Positions 44,801 through 54,320 of a stretch of DNA of 64,000 bases are shown here, in pieces. The stretch is from NCBI GenBank assembly GCA_000469685.2, contig LS997567.1, positions 38,343,005-38,407,004 on the forward strand. The letters are read 5' to 3'. Source of the DNA: Haemonchus contortus (Eukaryota > Nematoda > Chromadorea > Rhabditida > Trichostrongylidae). The stretch's first letter is position 1. Every line of letters starts with the position of its first letter. A program made the translations under genes and the position numbers. Below the pieces are notes generated by a model that was not told where the DNA came from, made no database searches, and worked only from the letters and a program-made list of their open reading frames with translations.

Positions 44801-47539
44801 AACCAAAGTATCGCTTTATTGACTGTATGAAAAAGAGTCAGGGTAGTTTCGGAGATAAGCATCGTACGGAGATGATCGAGCGAAGCTGCCTCAGGCAATG
44901 ATCCTGTCTCAGAACGATGACAGCAGTGGACACGAACCTCTTGACCCATACCCAAAGTTGGATCAAAACCACGTGGACATAACACTTCCTGAATCGCAAT
45001 GGAGCACAAAAGAGACAGCTCGGGTACGACCTTTTTAGGAGTGAATTCCCCCCGATGAGGGCTTCATCAAGTTGAAAGTCCTAGTCTACATCGAGCAGAT
45101 GCAGCTGAAGATCTGACTGAAAATTGTGGAGCGGAAGGATTGTCGAAGGGAACATGATTTTTTTAAGGAGGAATGAGCTGCAGGAAAGCAGGAGTGAAGA
45201 GTGAATGATCTTGGAAACGATTCGATTGATGGCAACCAAGGGAACACGTTGGAGCAGTCAGTCATCTAAGACTGTCTAATCAGACTGCCCTGTCATTTGC
45301 TATCTAGGAAAAGGTCTTTGCCAACCATTGTGACGTACACTCATCATCATTACGAATATTTCTTTCGTCAAAACCAAATATTCAATTGAAACCCATGTCG
45401 AGTCATCTGTAAATAATCCCTTGAAGAATGTTTCAAGGTCCCTCCCTTGGAAATGAACAAGCTGGTGACAATTTTTTGTGGGCCCTTCTCAATTCTGCTG
45501 AACAACTTTGAAATTCTTCTTCTGAGAACCATGAAGTTCAACAGCTGTGAATTCAATCATTGCCACCGTTTCAGAACATTACTCATAACCGCAAGCCAGG
45601 AACATTCGAAGGTATTCAATGCGTTCTGCTAAGAAGAAAAAAGTTATGTAAATGTCGGCAATAGCGCGAGTATAGCTTATCGGTCCATCAATCTGTAAGA
45701 CTAAAAAGTAAAGTACTTGTAAGGTACGCACAGTGAAGCATCAAACATCTGCAGTACGATGGTTCTCGAACCAATTCATGCGGAGGGACGTAGTTTTCAA
45801 AATGTGCATGACAAACTTACTTGGTGGACCTCCTCCATTTGCTGGGCATGGCTCGATACAAGAGTCACCGATGATTCACTCATCTCACTGAAATGACGAT
45901 CGAAATTTTTTTCCGCTCAAAATAGCTCAATACAATATCTATGACTGTACTGGCGTCAAAACAAAAGTCCCAAATCATTTGCAAATCGCAATTACTCTAC
46001 ATTTTTCCATTATTACTGAAATTTGGCGAATTAATCTAAGGAAGTAGTAAAATAGCGGCGGTAAAAATCACGAAAGTAGCAGTCAATTAGAATTGCCTAG
46101 AGTTGCTCAAAACTAAGTGATCCATTCGCTATTTATATTTTCCAATTAATTTTTATGATTTGGTCGCCTTGAACTCGGTGAATTTGCCAAAAATCACGGT
46201 AGTGCCCCCGGAGCCAGCGAAAACTCGTCCAAAATTGCACTGTAATTACCGGTTTTGCCATGATTAGGTAAACATTGACGATGTGAGGTCCTCTGTTCGG
46301 GTAGTTAGCAATCCTTCAAAGAATGAACCGTCAGAAAAACATTCCCGTGCAAAATCTGCCGGGGATGCAGCTATCGTCTTATCAAAACATTCCGAGCGTT
46401 ACATAAAGCTACAGAATAAAAAGTGTAGAGAGAAGGTTAAGGGAAGTCATATGATGCAATACAGAGCTTTTTCCGTTGGCATCGTCTTTTCCCGTCTTTT
46501 CAGGACACTTTGTGGCTTCAAGAGGCCAGTATATACCTGCCATCCATCCCATGCCTGTGCGATTCGCTCTTTGTTACATACGTCGATTCCATCGTGGGCA
46601 GGTCGTAGCTCTGCAGCAGCCGTAAATCACTTTTTTCTCCAGAAAAAAAAGGGAAAAAACCTTCGAAGACCTACCTGCTCGTGGTGAGTTTGGTGTGACA
46701 TAGAAGAACGGACAGATACAGAAGGGGCTACTCCCGACGCTGCCTGAAAATGACATCCAACATCTTCCAACAAAGGCTTGTAATTTCTGAGGTAGATGAC
46801 TTACAGTATCCCTCCTCCCTTCGTTTTCGTAATGGTATTGTTCCTAAAATTCAGATGAATTCAAATTATTTATTGAAACCAGTGCTCATTTGAAATAACG
46901 AGCAATTTACTGGCGTCTTTTCACGACTACAACTACAAGTACTACTATTTACTATTACTATACTATTTAGTCATGATAGAGAAATCCTTGAAAAGGACAA
47001 AGAAAACCCGACCTTTTAGAAGGCTTCTGAGATGGGCTAAGGCTAGGTCTGACGTGAGCCGAGATATTTCAACATCCTACGCAGTATTTACCAGCATGGG
47101 TCCATGAATATACCACCAAGAGTGATCAGATTTTTGCAAATTTCAAAAGACTTTTGTTTTAGAATGCCCATTTCAGTACTGAAGGAACCAAAAAGGATCC
47201 ATTCCCGCACATGAAGATGCAAATGCACCGCACTACAACCAGGCAGTTACCGAAAGTTCGATGGATGCTGAGATTCCCTTTCAACTAAAATTTTAAAGTC
47301 ACAGTCCTTACCCCGCCTTCATAGAAGCTTCCGCTTCGCTCCTCGTGCTTTTCCGCGTGAAAATGATGGCCAGATGAATGTGATTCAACGGTGCGGGTCT
47401 CAGTAGTGACTCGGGTCTCTTCATGTTGACTTGATGTACGATGACTTTCGAAGTGAGATGATTCCGATGTCGTGATGACCATATCACCTTCCTGTTTCAC
47501 TTGAGTTGGTGGCAGATGGATTGGTGCAGAAAACACCAT
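32844..47539 (-). CDS. Gene A: large His/Gln-rich protein, about 960-980 aa, family unknown
   Basis: The exon model (minus, 5' to 3') is 47539-47312, 46743-46675, (45883-45821 optional), 42936-42817, 41704-41501, 40165-39824, 39743-39533, 37584-37481, 37408-36803, 35975-35801, 35745-35621, 35411-35260, 35206-35164, 34382-34305, 33868-33560 and 32954-32844 (stop). All introns are GT..AG. Phases match at every junction, including the phase-1 and phase-2 ones, which would be unlikely by chance (for example PLNAG joins a split Ala codon before VKELLSKLEAGQ). The protein has His-rich stretches (HHHHRESP, HHEHDD, EEHHQQESHNHHHD), a 202-codon His/Gln/Tyr/Arg exon, Ser/Thr-rich stretches and a CCCC cluster. 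There is no signal peptide or clear membrane segment, so a cytosolic or nuclear scaffold is the default inference. Two possible structured motifs are VKELLSKLEAGQF and SVSQLRNVFGG. I do not recognise the family. Gene B downstream is its partial paralog. Confidence 0.85.
33180..33440 (+). mobile_element. GCCGCACGCGGC-family repeat in last intron of gene A
   Basis: GAGACGGGCAGTAGGATCGG, TCGATTCGCCGCACGCGGC, CCTCAACCGATATGCGACTC and CTGCTGCATTCTGCTACGTT align in order with the copy at 20509-20800. It sits between the CCCC exon and the last exon of gene A. It is non-coding. Confidence 0.6.
33560..33868 (-). CDS. Gene A exon with CCCC cluster and His-rich tail
   Basis: 103 codons, phase 0 to 0. 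It begins PAKRDMAFAATHKSAVPLPY, then HPEAIMPCCCCNHLAHVHHV and a His-rich remainder (HTDHHNKGHEMHQHNTGH). About 25 of 103 residues are His. The acceptor TTTTCAG and donor AGA|GTGAGT are strong. The paralogous gene B exon keeps the PAKRDM start and the CCCC cluster but replaces the His tail with a Cys-rich one. Confidence 0.85.
34506..34583 (+). other. tRNA-like segment in gene A intron (SINE head or tRNA pseudogene)
   Basis: TGGTGTAGCGGTAACTG fits an A box, and GCTCGAATCCC, about 40 nt on, fits a B box in 9 of 11 positions. ACGGA and TCCGT flank it. The T stem does not pair well, so it is unlikely to be a functional tRNA. Confidence 0.35.
35801..35975 (-). CDS. Gene A exon equivalent to the gene B array
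   Basis: 58 codons plus one base. It begins GGAGRNVVDSSSHVSKNSYK, followed by PQTNTVVATSAVQSH, VHHYTPQLPVQNHSISATS and a GTACTG donor. The second half aligns with the fused last array exon of gene B (PQINTAVSASATQSH, HHYMPELPVQNLYIPATS), which fixes the homology. Only one copy is present here. The following exon 35745-35621 (ARVPRSNNSDQF ... NVREFVNVYGRK) completes the shared block in the same phase. Confidence 0.85.
36240..36400. repeat. CG-rich MITE fragment in gene A intron
   Basis: TTCTTCCCGAAAACG, GAGGATACGGTAGCCG and GGAATTCGGGCAAAT match parts of the MITE at 17871-18172. It lacks one clear terminal repeat. Confidence 0.4.
36803..37408 (-). CDS. Gene A large His/Gln/Tyr/Arg-rich exon
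   Basis: 202 codons, phase 0 to 0. It starts GNTPPGVLPPVPQPQSH, then a long low-complexity region of HDxH, HDQH, YDHYDD and HGHYDQ units, one CSDCRAGRHD site, and ends with the less repetitive SVSQLRNVFGGAAA and SIHRIDEVIRT. The end is matched by gene B (SIHFTDEVART). The 136-residue hydrophobic frame on the other strand is the shadow of His/Asp codons. Confidence 0.85.
37790..37960. repeat. CG-rich MITE fragment in gene A intron
   Basis: TTTTCCCCGAAAATCGCG, GGTACGGTAGCCG, TTGCCGTGGGAATCC and GGAGAAGTACC follow the order of the MITE at 17871-18172. Confidence 0.5.
38090..38190. repeat. Repeat shared with 51310-51410
   Basis: CGCATTCGA, GAATGCGTAT, CTACACAATGA.TTG.GGTGG match a stretch near 51330-51410 in the same order and spacing. 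Its nature is unknown. It lies in the intron between exons 39743-39533 and 37584-37481. Confidence 0.45.
39105..39320. repeat. CG-rich MITE fragment in gene A intron
   Basis: TTCTTCCCGTAATCG, CGGCAGCTACCCTATCCTTG, ATAGCGCGCGACCGCTCG and CGACGTCGTTTTCGGGAAAG resemble the left half of the MITE at 17871-18172. Confidence 0.45.
39533..40165 (-). CDS. Gene A exons 40165-39824 and 39743-39533
   Basis: First exon: 114 codons, SDDDQFTFENVEYVHEKED ... TTTTTTTDKLYDPYAITVEE ... EPMMREIMRATALTDNSAHF. Its EPMMREIMRATA resembles EPLLRMIASETA in the exon at 41704-41501, which suggests an internal repeat. The 80 nt intron has donor GTCAGT. Second exon: 70 codons plus one base, HVTNNKNDESFYSHSVYDKD ... QRPNVDVPLNAG, with a phase-1 donor GTAAAA that matches the phase of the next acceptor. 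Confidence 0.85.
40297..41202 (+). mobile_element. Mariner/Tc1-family element with perfect terminal repeats, in gene A intron
   Basis: The ends are TTAGGTGTGTGCATTAATTT followed by CCGCCG, perfectly inverted over 26 bp at the right. TA flanks both ends (40295-40296, 41203-41204). At 906 bp it is shorter than a full mariner. Translated pieces give LLSPNETVTADRYEDQLDCL, HEHARPHVAKNVL, and EVRKWVDDWIASKDEDLIRP with ERWQEVVANNGQYIG before the stop near 41126. The N-terminal DNA-binding part is missing and several frameshifts are present. It is an internally deleted, non-autonomous copy. Confidence 0.9.
41501..41704 (-). CDS. Gene A exon, His/Gln-rich
   Basis: 68 codons, phase 0 to 0. It starts RNSDEIEILEYQELGFEPLL, then RMIASETAHVESQQLQDEH, and ends ESHQHYEEHHQQESHNHHHD before GTATAG. 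The EPLLRMIASETA block is echoed in the next exon. Confidence 0.85.
42062..42320. mobile_element. Foldback MITE, copy 2 of 3, in gene A intron
   Basis: It is bounded on both sides by TCTGAAAG, an exact 8 bp target duplication (42054-42061 and 42321-42328). The arms mirror each other: ATTCGTGCGATTCCGGGTGC, CTACTCTTGGAGCACAAACT and the complements at the right. It is the same family as 25661-25922 and 62502-62762. An 8 bp duplication suits hAT-type mobilisation. The 143-codon minus ORF across it is incidental. Confidence 0.8.
42817..42936 (-). CDS. Gene A exon
   Basis: 40 codons, phase 0 to 0: SVASSVQQEEDHSHLGDDHS through VKVTHYEFDSSAIRS. Acceptor TTTCCAG; the donor GTTTGT is weaker than the others. 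It follows exon 45883-45821 or 46743-46675 in compatible phase. Confidence 0.75.
43752..43850. repeat. CG-rich MITE fragment in gene A intron
   Basis: GTCCCCGAAAACCGCG, TGCCGTGGAACTTCGGGGAG and TAATACCGCCAACC match the two ends of the MITE at 17871-18172 with the middle deleted. Confidence 0.55.
44644..44725 (+). pseudogene. RTE 3' coding fragment in gene A intron
   Basis: CTGGCTCGCAACAGGGACCA, GGCACCCGCTCGAGGAAATC and GATTATCATAGGGACAACAG align with the last 80 coding bases of the RTE element at 12200-12282. It is a 5'-truncated copy. Confidence 0.65.
45821..45887 (-). CDS. Gene A exon 3 or alternative first exon
   Basis: TTTCAG is followed by TGAG and ATG, then 20 more codons, SESSVTLVSSHAQQMEEVHQ, and GTAAGT. 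Spliced from exon 46743-46675 (phase 0) at TTTCAG the next codon would be the stop TGA. Either a weaker AG 4 nt downstream is used, or this exon receives a spliced leader and starts a shorter protein at its ATG. The downstream phase (0) fits exon 42936-42817. Confidence 0.6.
46675..46743 (-). CDS. Gene A exon 2
   Basis: 23 codons, AASGVAPSVSVRSSMSHQTH then HEQ, between TTTTCAG and GTAGGT, phase 0 to 0. Confidence 0.75.
47312..47539 (-). CDS. Gene A exon 1 (start codon)
   Basis: 76 codons from the ATG at 47539: MVFSAPIHLPPTQVKQEGDM, then Ser/Thr/His-rich (SSHFESHRTSSQHEETRVTT) to SGSFYEGG and the donor GTAAGG. The acceptor TTTTAAG lies 11 nt upstream of the ATG, the usual place for leader trans-splicing in nematodes. 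If it were instead a cis acceptor, three more residues (LLA) would precede the Met. No signal peptide is seen. Confidence 0.8.
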
Positions 47540-47546
47540 TGCGAGA

Positions 47547-47560
47547 AGATCTTAAAACAA
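47547..47560 (-). promoter_or_regulatory. Likely spliced-leader acceptor of gene A
   Basis: The minus strand reads TTTGTTTTAAG followed after 11 nt by ATG. A T-rich tract with AG this close to a start codon is typical for SL trans-splicing. No other exon is visible within about 1 kb upstream. Confidence 0.5.
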
Positions 47561-48626
47561 ATATCTAGAACGATGCTGTATGCCAGTTTGAACGTTTAAA
47601 TGTTTATGTTTGAATGCCACTTCCCGAGTTTCCTGGTATTACTGTAACAGTTGAGTTAAGTGAGTTCATGCAAGGAACACTATTATCTGGCGCTTTTCGC
47701 ACCACTGGGACTGAACGCACTAGTTTCCGTCCGACTGTGACGAGGAGATAGGCAAAGCAAGAGTAAGTTACCGTAACTCAGTTAGGTAAATAGCCGCATG
47801 AATCAGGTCTGACGTCGGTAGGTAGGGGGGCGGCTAGGGGTCCGTACGTGATCTATTAAGGAAAAAGGTCGTTTTCAGAAATTTAATAGATTCGAACCCC
47901 CTTTCCGTGGCTTGATAGCAAAAAAATGTTTATAAAAATTCACATGGTCTTACTGTTTAAGCAGGAATCGATTTCTTGAGGTCATAACCCACATAAGCTG
48001 AGATCAGGCTTGTAGATCGAACAATCTATTCAAGCCAGTTCCTAGTATTTTTAGCTTTTCCGAAATTTCAGGACTAATTAGTTGATGATCAAAGCAATCA
48101 TTAGGGCAATCCCCCGTCCCCCTGTCCCGCCGTCGCCCGTCCCCCCGTCCCCGCCTGTACCAATACGAAGCTAACTCCAACTTTTCTCGACTTAAAGCTC
48201 TATATGATGCCATATTCCATATTTTCTCATTTTCTCCGGTCCAAATCAATAAAAGACAAAAGCTCCTGTTGGGACGAGTCGAAATATTTATTCAACGATG
48301 AACCAAAGCACATCCACCATGAGGGTACTGTATGTCAGATGTTATAAGTTCGAATCCAGCTTTATTCAAAACCAGCACAGCTCAAATCCAGTAACTTACA
48401 ACTTGACTAACAAGTCATCAAGTAATACTTTGGTAAGTTCGAAAGATGGTAAAAGTCAAATGTGAGATTATGGAAAGAGAGCTGTTACTAGGCTTGTATG
48501 AGCTACTGCCTCAAACAAAGACCACCTCTGCAACAAGCTGGGTGGGTCTTCTTTGAGTTGAGTGACTGAGTTGCTCCTTCATTCTTCCGGGAGGATTTGC
48601 GGGAAGGGAATTGGGACAGCTCATAG

Positions 48627-48658
48627 AGTTTTGCACACCTATGATGGTGTGCAAAACT
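48627..48658. other. Perfect 13 bp hairpin
   Basis: AGTTTTGCACACC, a 6 nt loop, GGTGTGCAAAACT. It lies within a 116-codon minus ORF (48861-48511) of doubtful reality. Function unknown. Confidence 0.5.
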
Positions 48659-48899
48659 TTAGCAGAAAAGGATTTTTGACATGATGTGCCACTGCTAAGT
48701 AATAGCTGAACGAAGCATGGACCATGTATAGGAAGTAATCCTACCGTAACAGGCACAGGTACGGAAACAATATGTCGAGCTATTTCAGTCTTCGTTACAA
48801 GTTGTTGGAATAATGTGGTCCCTTTATCTATTTTGCCTGAACTCCGCTCCGACAGCTCCACTCATTGTAGGAGACTTGCCTTCCGGGCGGCAGCGGCCA

Positions 48900-50676
48900 C
48901 GTGGCATGGGAAGCAGCAAATGGCTAACTAAGCAGGAGATATGGCAAAGTTTGACGCAACATTAACAAGCGAGAAAACAACGAAACGCGGCCATCTGGGA
49001 GTGTTCCCGAGCAACTTCCTTTCTCGGGAGTAATAACGGTATCCAGCTTTCTAGCCTTTTCACTGGCTGGTCTCCTTCTTAGAGCGCTAACCTGCAGTTT
49101 TTCTTCTGGGCCTCATAGGTTAACTGTACTTATCATGGCATCCCTTTCGAAGCTACTTGGGTCTCTATATCCTCAAAAAGCTGGAGAAAAGATTCTGAAA
49201 ACTAATTGCTTTGGAAGAGCTCTCCAAAATAAAACGATGAGACGTCGACGTTCAGAGTCATAGTTTCGGTCACTTTTTGCTCTCATAAAAGGTATGCGTA
49301 AGCCCTCATGATGGTCCAATTTTTAAAAACATTCCATTGAACAGTTTCAAAGTAAATATTTGTTATATGAGAAAAAATCCGATGGTGATTACAACTCACC
49401 GTCACTGTCCTGAGTCATTTTACCCGCTCGGCTTAGGGTGACCACTGAAAGGACGAGCTTTGATCAAGAGAAACTCATCAAGAAAACTTTCGTTTACAAA
49501 GTAACATTTTCGTAAAAGATTGGGGAGAAACTATCAATAAAAGAATGGCAGAGTACGAAATTTCGCGAAGAACTGATTACCGCCTTATCAGCTAACTGGT
49601 GAAGCGGCATGGGCATCTTGCAATAGTTCCTACATGCCCTCCACTAGTATCTTTTTCAAAGGATGGCAATTAATTCAATTGAAAAGGCTACAGTCAACCA
49701 AAATTTCCACGAAATGCAAAAAATGTGTGTTGAATCGATGAAAGATAGATAGAATGCTTAGCATCAACAAAGAAAAACGAGCTAAGTTTGTATTCGGGCT
49801 GATATGGCTCTGTACCTCGCTAACCCTTTTCCCACATAGGCTTTTGCCAGAAAATCCGAACTGCTCAAGCGTATTACGGAAGTTACTCTGTTGGAGGTTA
49901 CTAAGTAGTAACTGCATCTAATTCACATTCCTACGCCCTGTAAGCTGATCTGATTGCCCTGGTGGAGACAGAGATGGCTGAAGGTTTATGAGGATAGAAT
50001 GAAGGGCACATTAGCTTCAGATGACGGTTCTGTCAGATAAGAACCGCACCACTGTCGCATATGCGTTGCGATAAATACTGGCAGGTGTTCTACATCTTTA
50101 GAAAACTGATAGAGCGATTAGAGCCATCAATACGTAACTTACTAGACTGTTACTTTAACTTTACCCAGGTAACGGGGTGATTGCGCTCTGGAGCAAGGGC
50201 GATCTACTCACAAGCAGAGTGATGAAAAATGTCGATGAAAGTTACTAAGCTGCTCGAAGCTGTGAAAACGAGGCTAGGGCTAGGAAGAAGCCTAAGCCGT
50301 CCCACACTGGAAAAAGGGAGTTATCAGAACGAAGGGGAACAATAGAGGAAGAAGCTTAGGCGAGGAAGGTGTGCAGGGAGCTGTCCGGAGCGCTACAGCC
50401 TTCGCCCCAAAGTTCTTATCAGAGAGCAGCGAGATGTGACGTGGCCGGCCGCCACAAAGCATAGCCACGAAAAACCATTTCTTGATCGTTTGTCTCAGGG
50501 ATGACGACGAAATATGCTTTCATGCAGATGGCAATTTTACGAAAATATGACAAGAAGCGCGTACAATCGGAGAAACTTGGTTTTGTGACAGTTTATTGCC
50601 AAAGTTGTCCATATGTAAAAGACCGAATCTATCTAAACAAATGACATTCCATTTGTACTATGTATGTGCATTTTTA
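48900..50676. other. No gene seen
   Basis: 1.8 kb with only short frames. An 80-codon minus frame at 49675-49917 has no recognisable features. No repeat shared with the rest of the window was found. Confidence 0.4.
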
Positions 50677-50908
50677 TTAGCCGTTAAACCATGCCGCATT
50701 GATTTGAACTTTTGCTTTCTGGTTCACCACAGCCATTAGGCAGCCAGCTACAACGTGTTGTCGCCTTCCAGAAGCACCGAAAGAACCGTGAGGGTGGGCA
50801 TTTTTGGCTCCTCTCGTGCTTCTGGAAGTCCATGGCGGCTTCGTAATTGCATTCTTCATACCTCGGAGCTACAAACTTCACTTCAACTTCAAATTCACCG
50901 AATGTCAC
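50677..50908 (-). CDS. Candidate terminal exon with two overlapping open frames, unconfirmed
   Basis: Two minus-strand frames are open. One ends SKSSNQCGMV, with its stop 6 nt before AATAAA; the other, ending HVVAGCLMAVVNQKAKVQIN AAWFNG, stops at 50677. The second looks more like a folded domain (alternating hydrophobic strands); the first has the better position relative to the polyadenylation signal. No upstream exon is identified. Confidence 0.3.
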
Positions 50909-51299
50909 ACCTTCTCAGTACTTACTACTGCTTGAGCCCTTTATGCCCATGCAACTGGGTCAGTGGAGTTTAGGAGAGCAGGGCACCTAACTCTCTACAT
51001 CTGACACCAACAAACAACTTCGGGAAAGATTGGAAGCGCATCATCCCAAAACACAACAAAGAAACGTCAGAACATAAAGCAAGTGCTTCTGAATACAGTA
51101 CGTGCGAATGTATCGAAAGTGAGCTGAAGGTATAACTACAATCAGCTAGTAGTTGCACTTAGTATTTGTGGAGTGTGCGCCTGTCAGTAACAGTAGCCTT
51201 AGTGACTAGGTAGGCAGCTAGCTGGCTGGTAACTAGACGAACAATTTCTAACCGATCAAAAGTTCTTAAAATGGTTAAGACAGTGTTGTCAGATTTAGT

Positions 51300-51430
51300 A
51301 AATCGAGTTTTTTTTGGGGTCCGCGCGCATTCGAGTTCCCTTCATATTAGAAGTATTGAATGCGTATATTTGGTCTATACAATGAATTGTGGTGGACAGC
51401 CGGTGTACAGGTCGAAGCTTTATTCCTCAC
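51300..51430. repeat. Repeat shared with 38090-38190
   Basis: GCGCATTCGAGTTCC, TTGAATGCGTAT and TATACAATGAATTGTGGTGG match the intronic stretch in gene A. The 92-codon plus frame that runs through is not supported as a gene. Confidence 0.45.
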
Positions 51431-52199
51431 AGAAGTGTCTTGTACTAACCAAGCGACGCAACAGGAATGGAAGGCTTGGCTGGCCCGGGCGAGTATCGGT
51501 CTAGGATTATTAAAAGTATTCAGACTAGTGTTTGCCCAAGTCTGCTGGACTTTAGTTTTTGCCGGGTTTCACTCAAGACCGATTTTCTTGAATGGTGCTT
51601 TTCAACATGAAAGACTTTGTTCGGTACAGCAATGTTGAGTGTGACGTTATGGGAAGATGAAACAGTAACTCCCTACTATCTGTCTGTTGCGAACATACGG
51701 TTTTGCTTTCCTTTCAACCATTTATGTCCCATTGTATTTCAGAGGGGGTCATCTCAGTATTACGATGCCTAGATGTGTGCAGGAGTCTAACAAAGGAAAT
51801 GCCTTATTCCCAATTTACTACTCTCAGGAATGATCTCCACTAATTTGCCTTCTGAAACCAATTTCTTGTTGAACCGGTAACGCAGTGGTTGGAGTACGGC
51901 ATACCTGTGTGGTAACCGAGAATGACTGTAAACTATGCCTGGAAAGATTTTCTATTCCCTCAGGGACTCCTCGTTGATAACGAATGCATCTAAAGGCATG
52001 AAATATGTTAAAGTGGTTAGTGAGAGGGCGACTGCTAGTCCGAGTACCTCTACAATTCCCGGGTCTGAGACCTTAAGCATGTCGGGTTTTCTACATAAAG
52101 GTCTTCTTCTTTCTTCTTTTATTCACTGGTAAAGCAAAGACGAAGGTGGATTTTGGGCCTGAGAACTGCCCAACCATCTCCTCGATTACCGCGACTCCA

Positions 52200-52475
52200 C
52201 TATCGGTCTATGGGTGTGGTGCGTTAGGAACGAAATGGTCGCGTCGAGGTGAAAGGGGCGTTGCGCGCAAAGGAATGTAGCAGGATGCAGCAGTAGGTAA
52301 GAAATACAAGAACAAAAGTACCAATAGTAGAATTATGTATGAAATAATGATAGTATATCGATTAGCTGTGTGAAGAACGCTAGAGCTGTAATAACGACGA
52401 ATGAGGGGTCCGCGACAGCCGCGTGCGGCGAATCGATTACCCAAAATCGTTCCTAACGCCCGTCTCCCATGGGTC
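52200..52475 (-). mobile_element. GCCGCACGCGGC-family repeat
   Basis: The minus strand repeats the 20509 copy closely: GAGACGGGCGTTAGGAACG, GTAATCGATTCGCCGCACGC, TTGTTCTTGTATTTCTTACC, CTGCTGCATCCTGCTACATT. This pair is the least diverged in the window, so the family moved fairly recently. Confidence 0.7.
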
Positions 52476-52779
52476 TATTACTACGGCTGTTGATTAAACA
52501 CGACCCAGAATGGCCGGTTGCTGCTTTCTGTAGAAAGGAACGGAAAAATCGCTTCGTTTCATGCCAAGGTCCCTGATATGGAGAGGCCTCGATGAAGTGG
52601 TTCCTACCAGCCTGGCTGTTTTCTCGAGAGATGGGGCCGTATAAAGGACAACCTAACTCCTTCTGTATATGGCACTGCAAGGGAGAATAAATGAAGAAGG
52701 GTCACCGTGCAGACGGACACCATGCTATTCACTGTACCATCGCAGTGAAGAAAGGCTAATACCAGACCTCGGGGCAGCC

Positions 52780-54320
52780 ACTCGGTCCCATTTTTGCCGT
52801 CTGACTTCCTTACGGGGACAATCTGCCGATATCCGCGGTTTGCAACCCATCGGCGTGGTATCGCCCGCCACCTTCGCGCCGTCAGTGAGCTCCACCATTC
52901 AAATTCTGAGGGCCGTTCTGGAGACCCCGAGATGGAGAGGGGCAGGGAACCCACTGGCTGGCGCGCTGGCGATTCACTATTGCGCAAGGCTAGAGCGCAG
53001 ACGAGTAGAGGGCAAAGGGAGGCCTCAGAGCGTAGGAGGATGAAGAGGGAAATATCCACATGGCAAAGGGTCGATTGGTCAATATCAGGTGGTCCCAGAA
53101 CGATTTCCCTCGCCATTGTTACTGTAAATTAGGAATGTTCTGGAATGGTCAGTGTGCTATTGTTCGGCGTGCCGACGTGCCGTATCCTCTTCGAGGGAGG
53201 TTGGGACGTTGTTTTCCCTTGTCATTCGGTATTTCTCTTCTCCTGGGAAGTCATTTGGCTGGATGTAGCGGCGTGGATCTTCAAGTAAGCTCCTTTTTTA
53301 CCGGTGAACTATTTTTTCATTACAGGTATAAATTTCAGAAATGGACGGCGACCACTCCTACAGTGGCGACTTCACTCCTGCCGCCCAAGCATTTTTGGGA
53401 GAAAACAGAAATTTGCGAAGATGTTATTCGAAGATGATGGCTATCAGTTAGTCAGAGTACTGATGCATCCCATACCTGTAGCACCTTCGGTTTTTCAGCA
53501 GGTTTGTATTGTTTCACGGAATTCTTAGGTATTTCTCCACTAATTTACAAGCCTTTTTCCATTCCTCTTGATTTTCGAAAAAAAAAAACACGGATATTAG
53601 CTCTTACCAGTAATCCTTGTTTATCGGTTTTCTTCACCCTTTTTCACATTTCCGAAGTACTACTTCCAGCCTACTTACTTTCCGGCCTAGCCTGCTGCGA
53701 TCGGGTATAGCTTGTCCTGTTCAAGAACTCCCTGGAGGTGTGGTTGGATGTTCTCCCTCTGAGCGTGGAACAAAGTAGGACATCTGGTAATCTGATGTAA
53801 ATACTGGGAAACAGTCCTCTATGAAAAGTTCATTAGGACTAAAAACACATCACTTTTGGAATGGCCCGAAGTTGTGGAAGGTTCAGAGCTTCTAGTATTT
53901 CCTCGTTGGTCCTTGCTCCACCGCGCTTTGACGTCCTTCTCCACGTGTAAAATGCCTATAACGGCTGTAGATCGCTTTCAAAGACCCTTCAGAATCTTTT
54001 TGGGACTGGAATTGGCTTATTTTCGTTCTATACCCTAACGCTTTAATAGATACGAAATTGCTCATGTCTCCGTGGAATTGCGAACAAGTGATTGTGGTTC
54101 CTGTCGTGACCTTATGGTACAAATTCAGATAGTTTATCCCATGTACGGTCTAGCTATGCTCAGCAGGCAGTTGTCGCCAGCAAAGTGTCATCAGATCGTA
54201 TTCAGTGCTTATTGCATGCTTAGATCCACAAACGATGCGTTTTTGCCCAGGCACGCAATTTGGTAGAAGTAAATTTATAAAAATAAACTAGTGCAGGTGC
54301 AGCTGCCCTATGACAGGAGG
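52780..54320 (+). repeat. Direct duplication, unit 1 (1.5 kb), with exon-like ORFs
   Basis: It aligns in order with 55340-56830. Best block: GAACGATTTCCCT to GGTTGGGACG (53098-53212). Later blocks: an exon-like frame after CATTACAG at 53326 ending TEICEDVIRR, EWPEVVEGSELL near 53857, and ACGATGCG ... AAATTTATAAA near 54230-54280. Codon-level similarity in the ICExxIxR* stretch suggests it was once coding. No complete gene can be assembled and the family is unknown. Confidence 0.55.

Noticed and set aside
44602..45009. 135-codon minus ORF
   Set aside because: Its second half is antisense to the RTE fragment at 44644-44725; the same antisense peptide appears opposite the RTE end at 12124-12456.
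48511..48861. 116-codon minus ORF
   Set aside because: No recognisable domain or splice context, and it contains a perfect hairpin. Not strong enough to call a gene.
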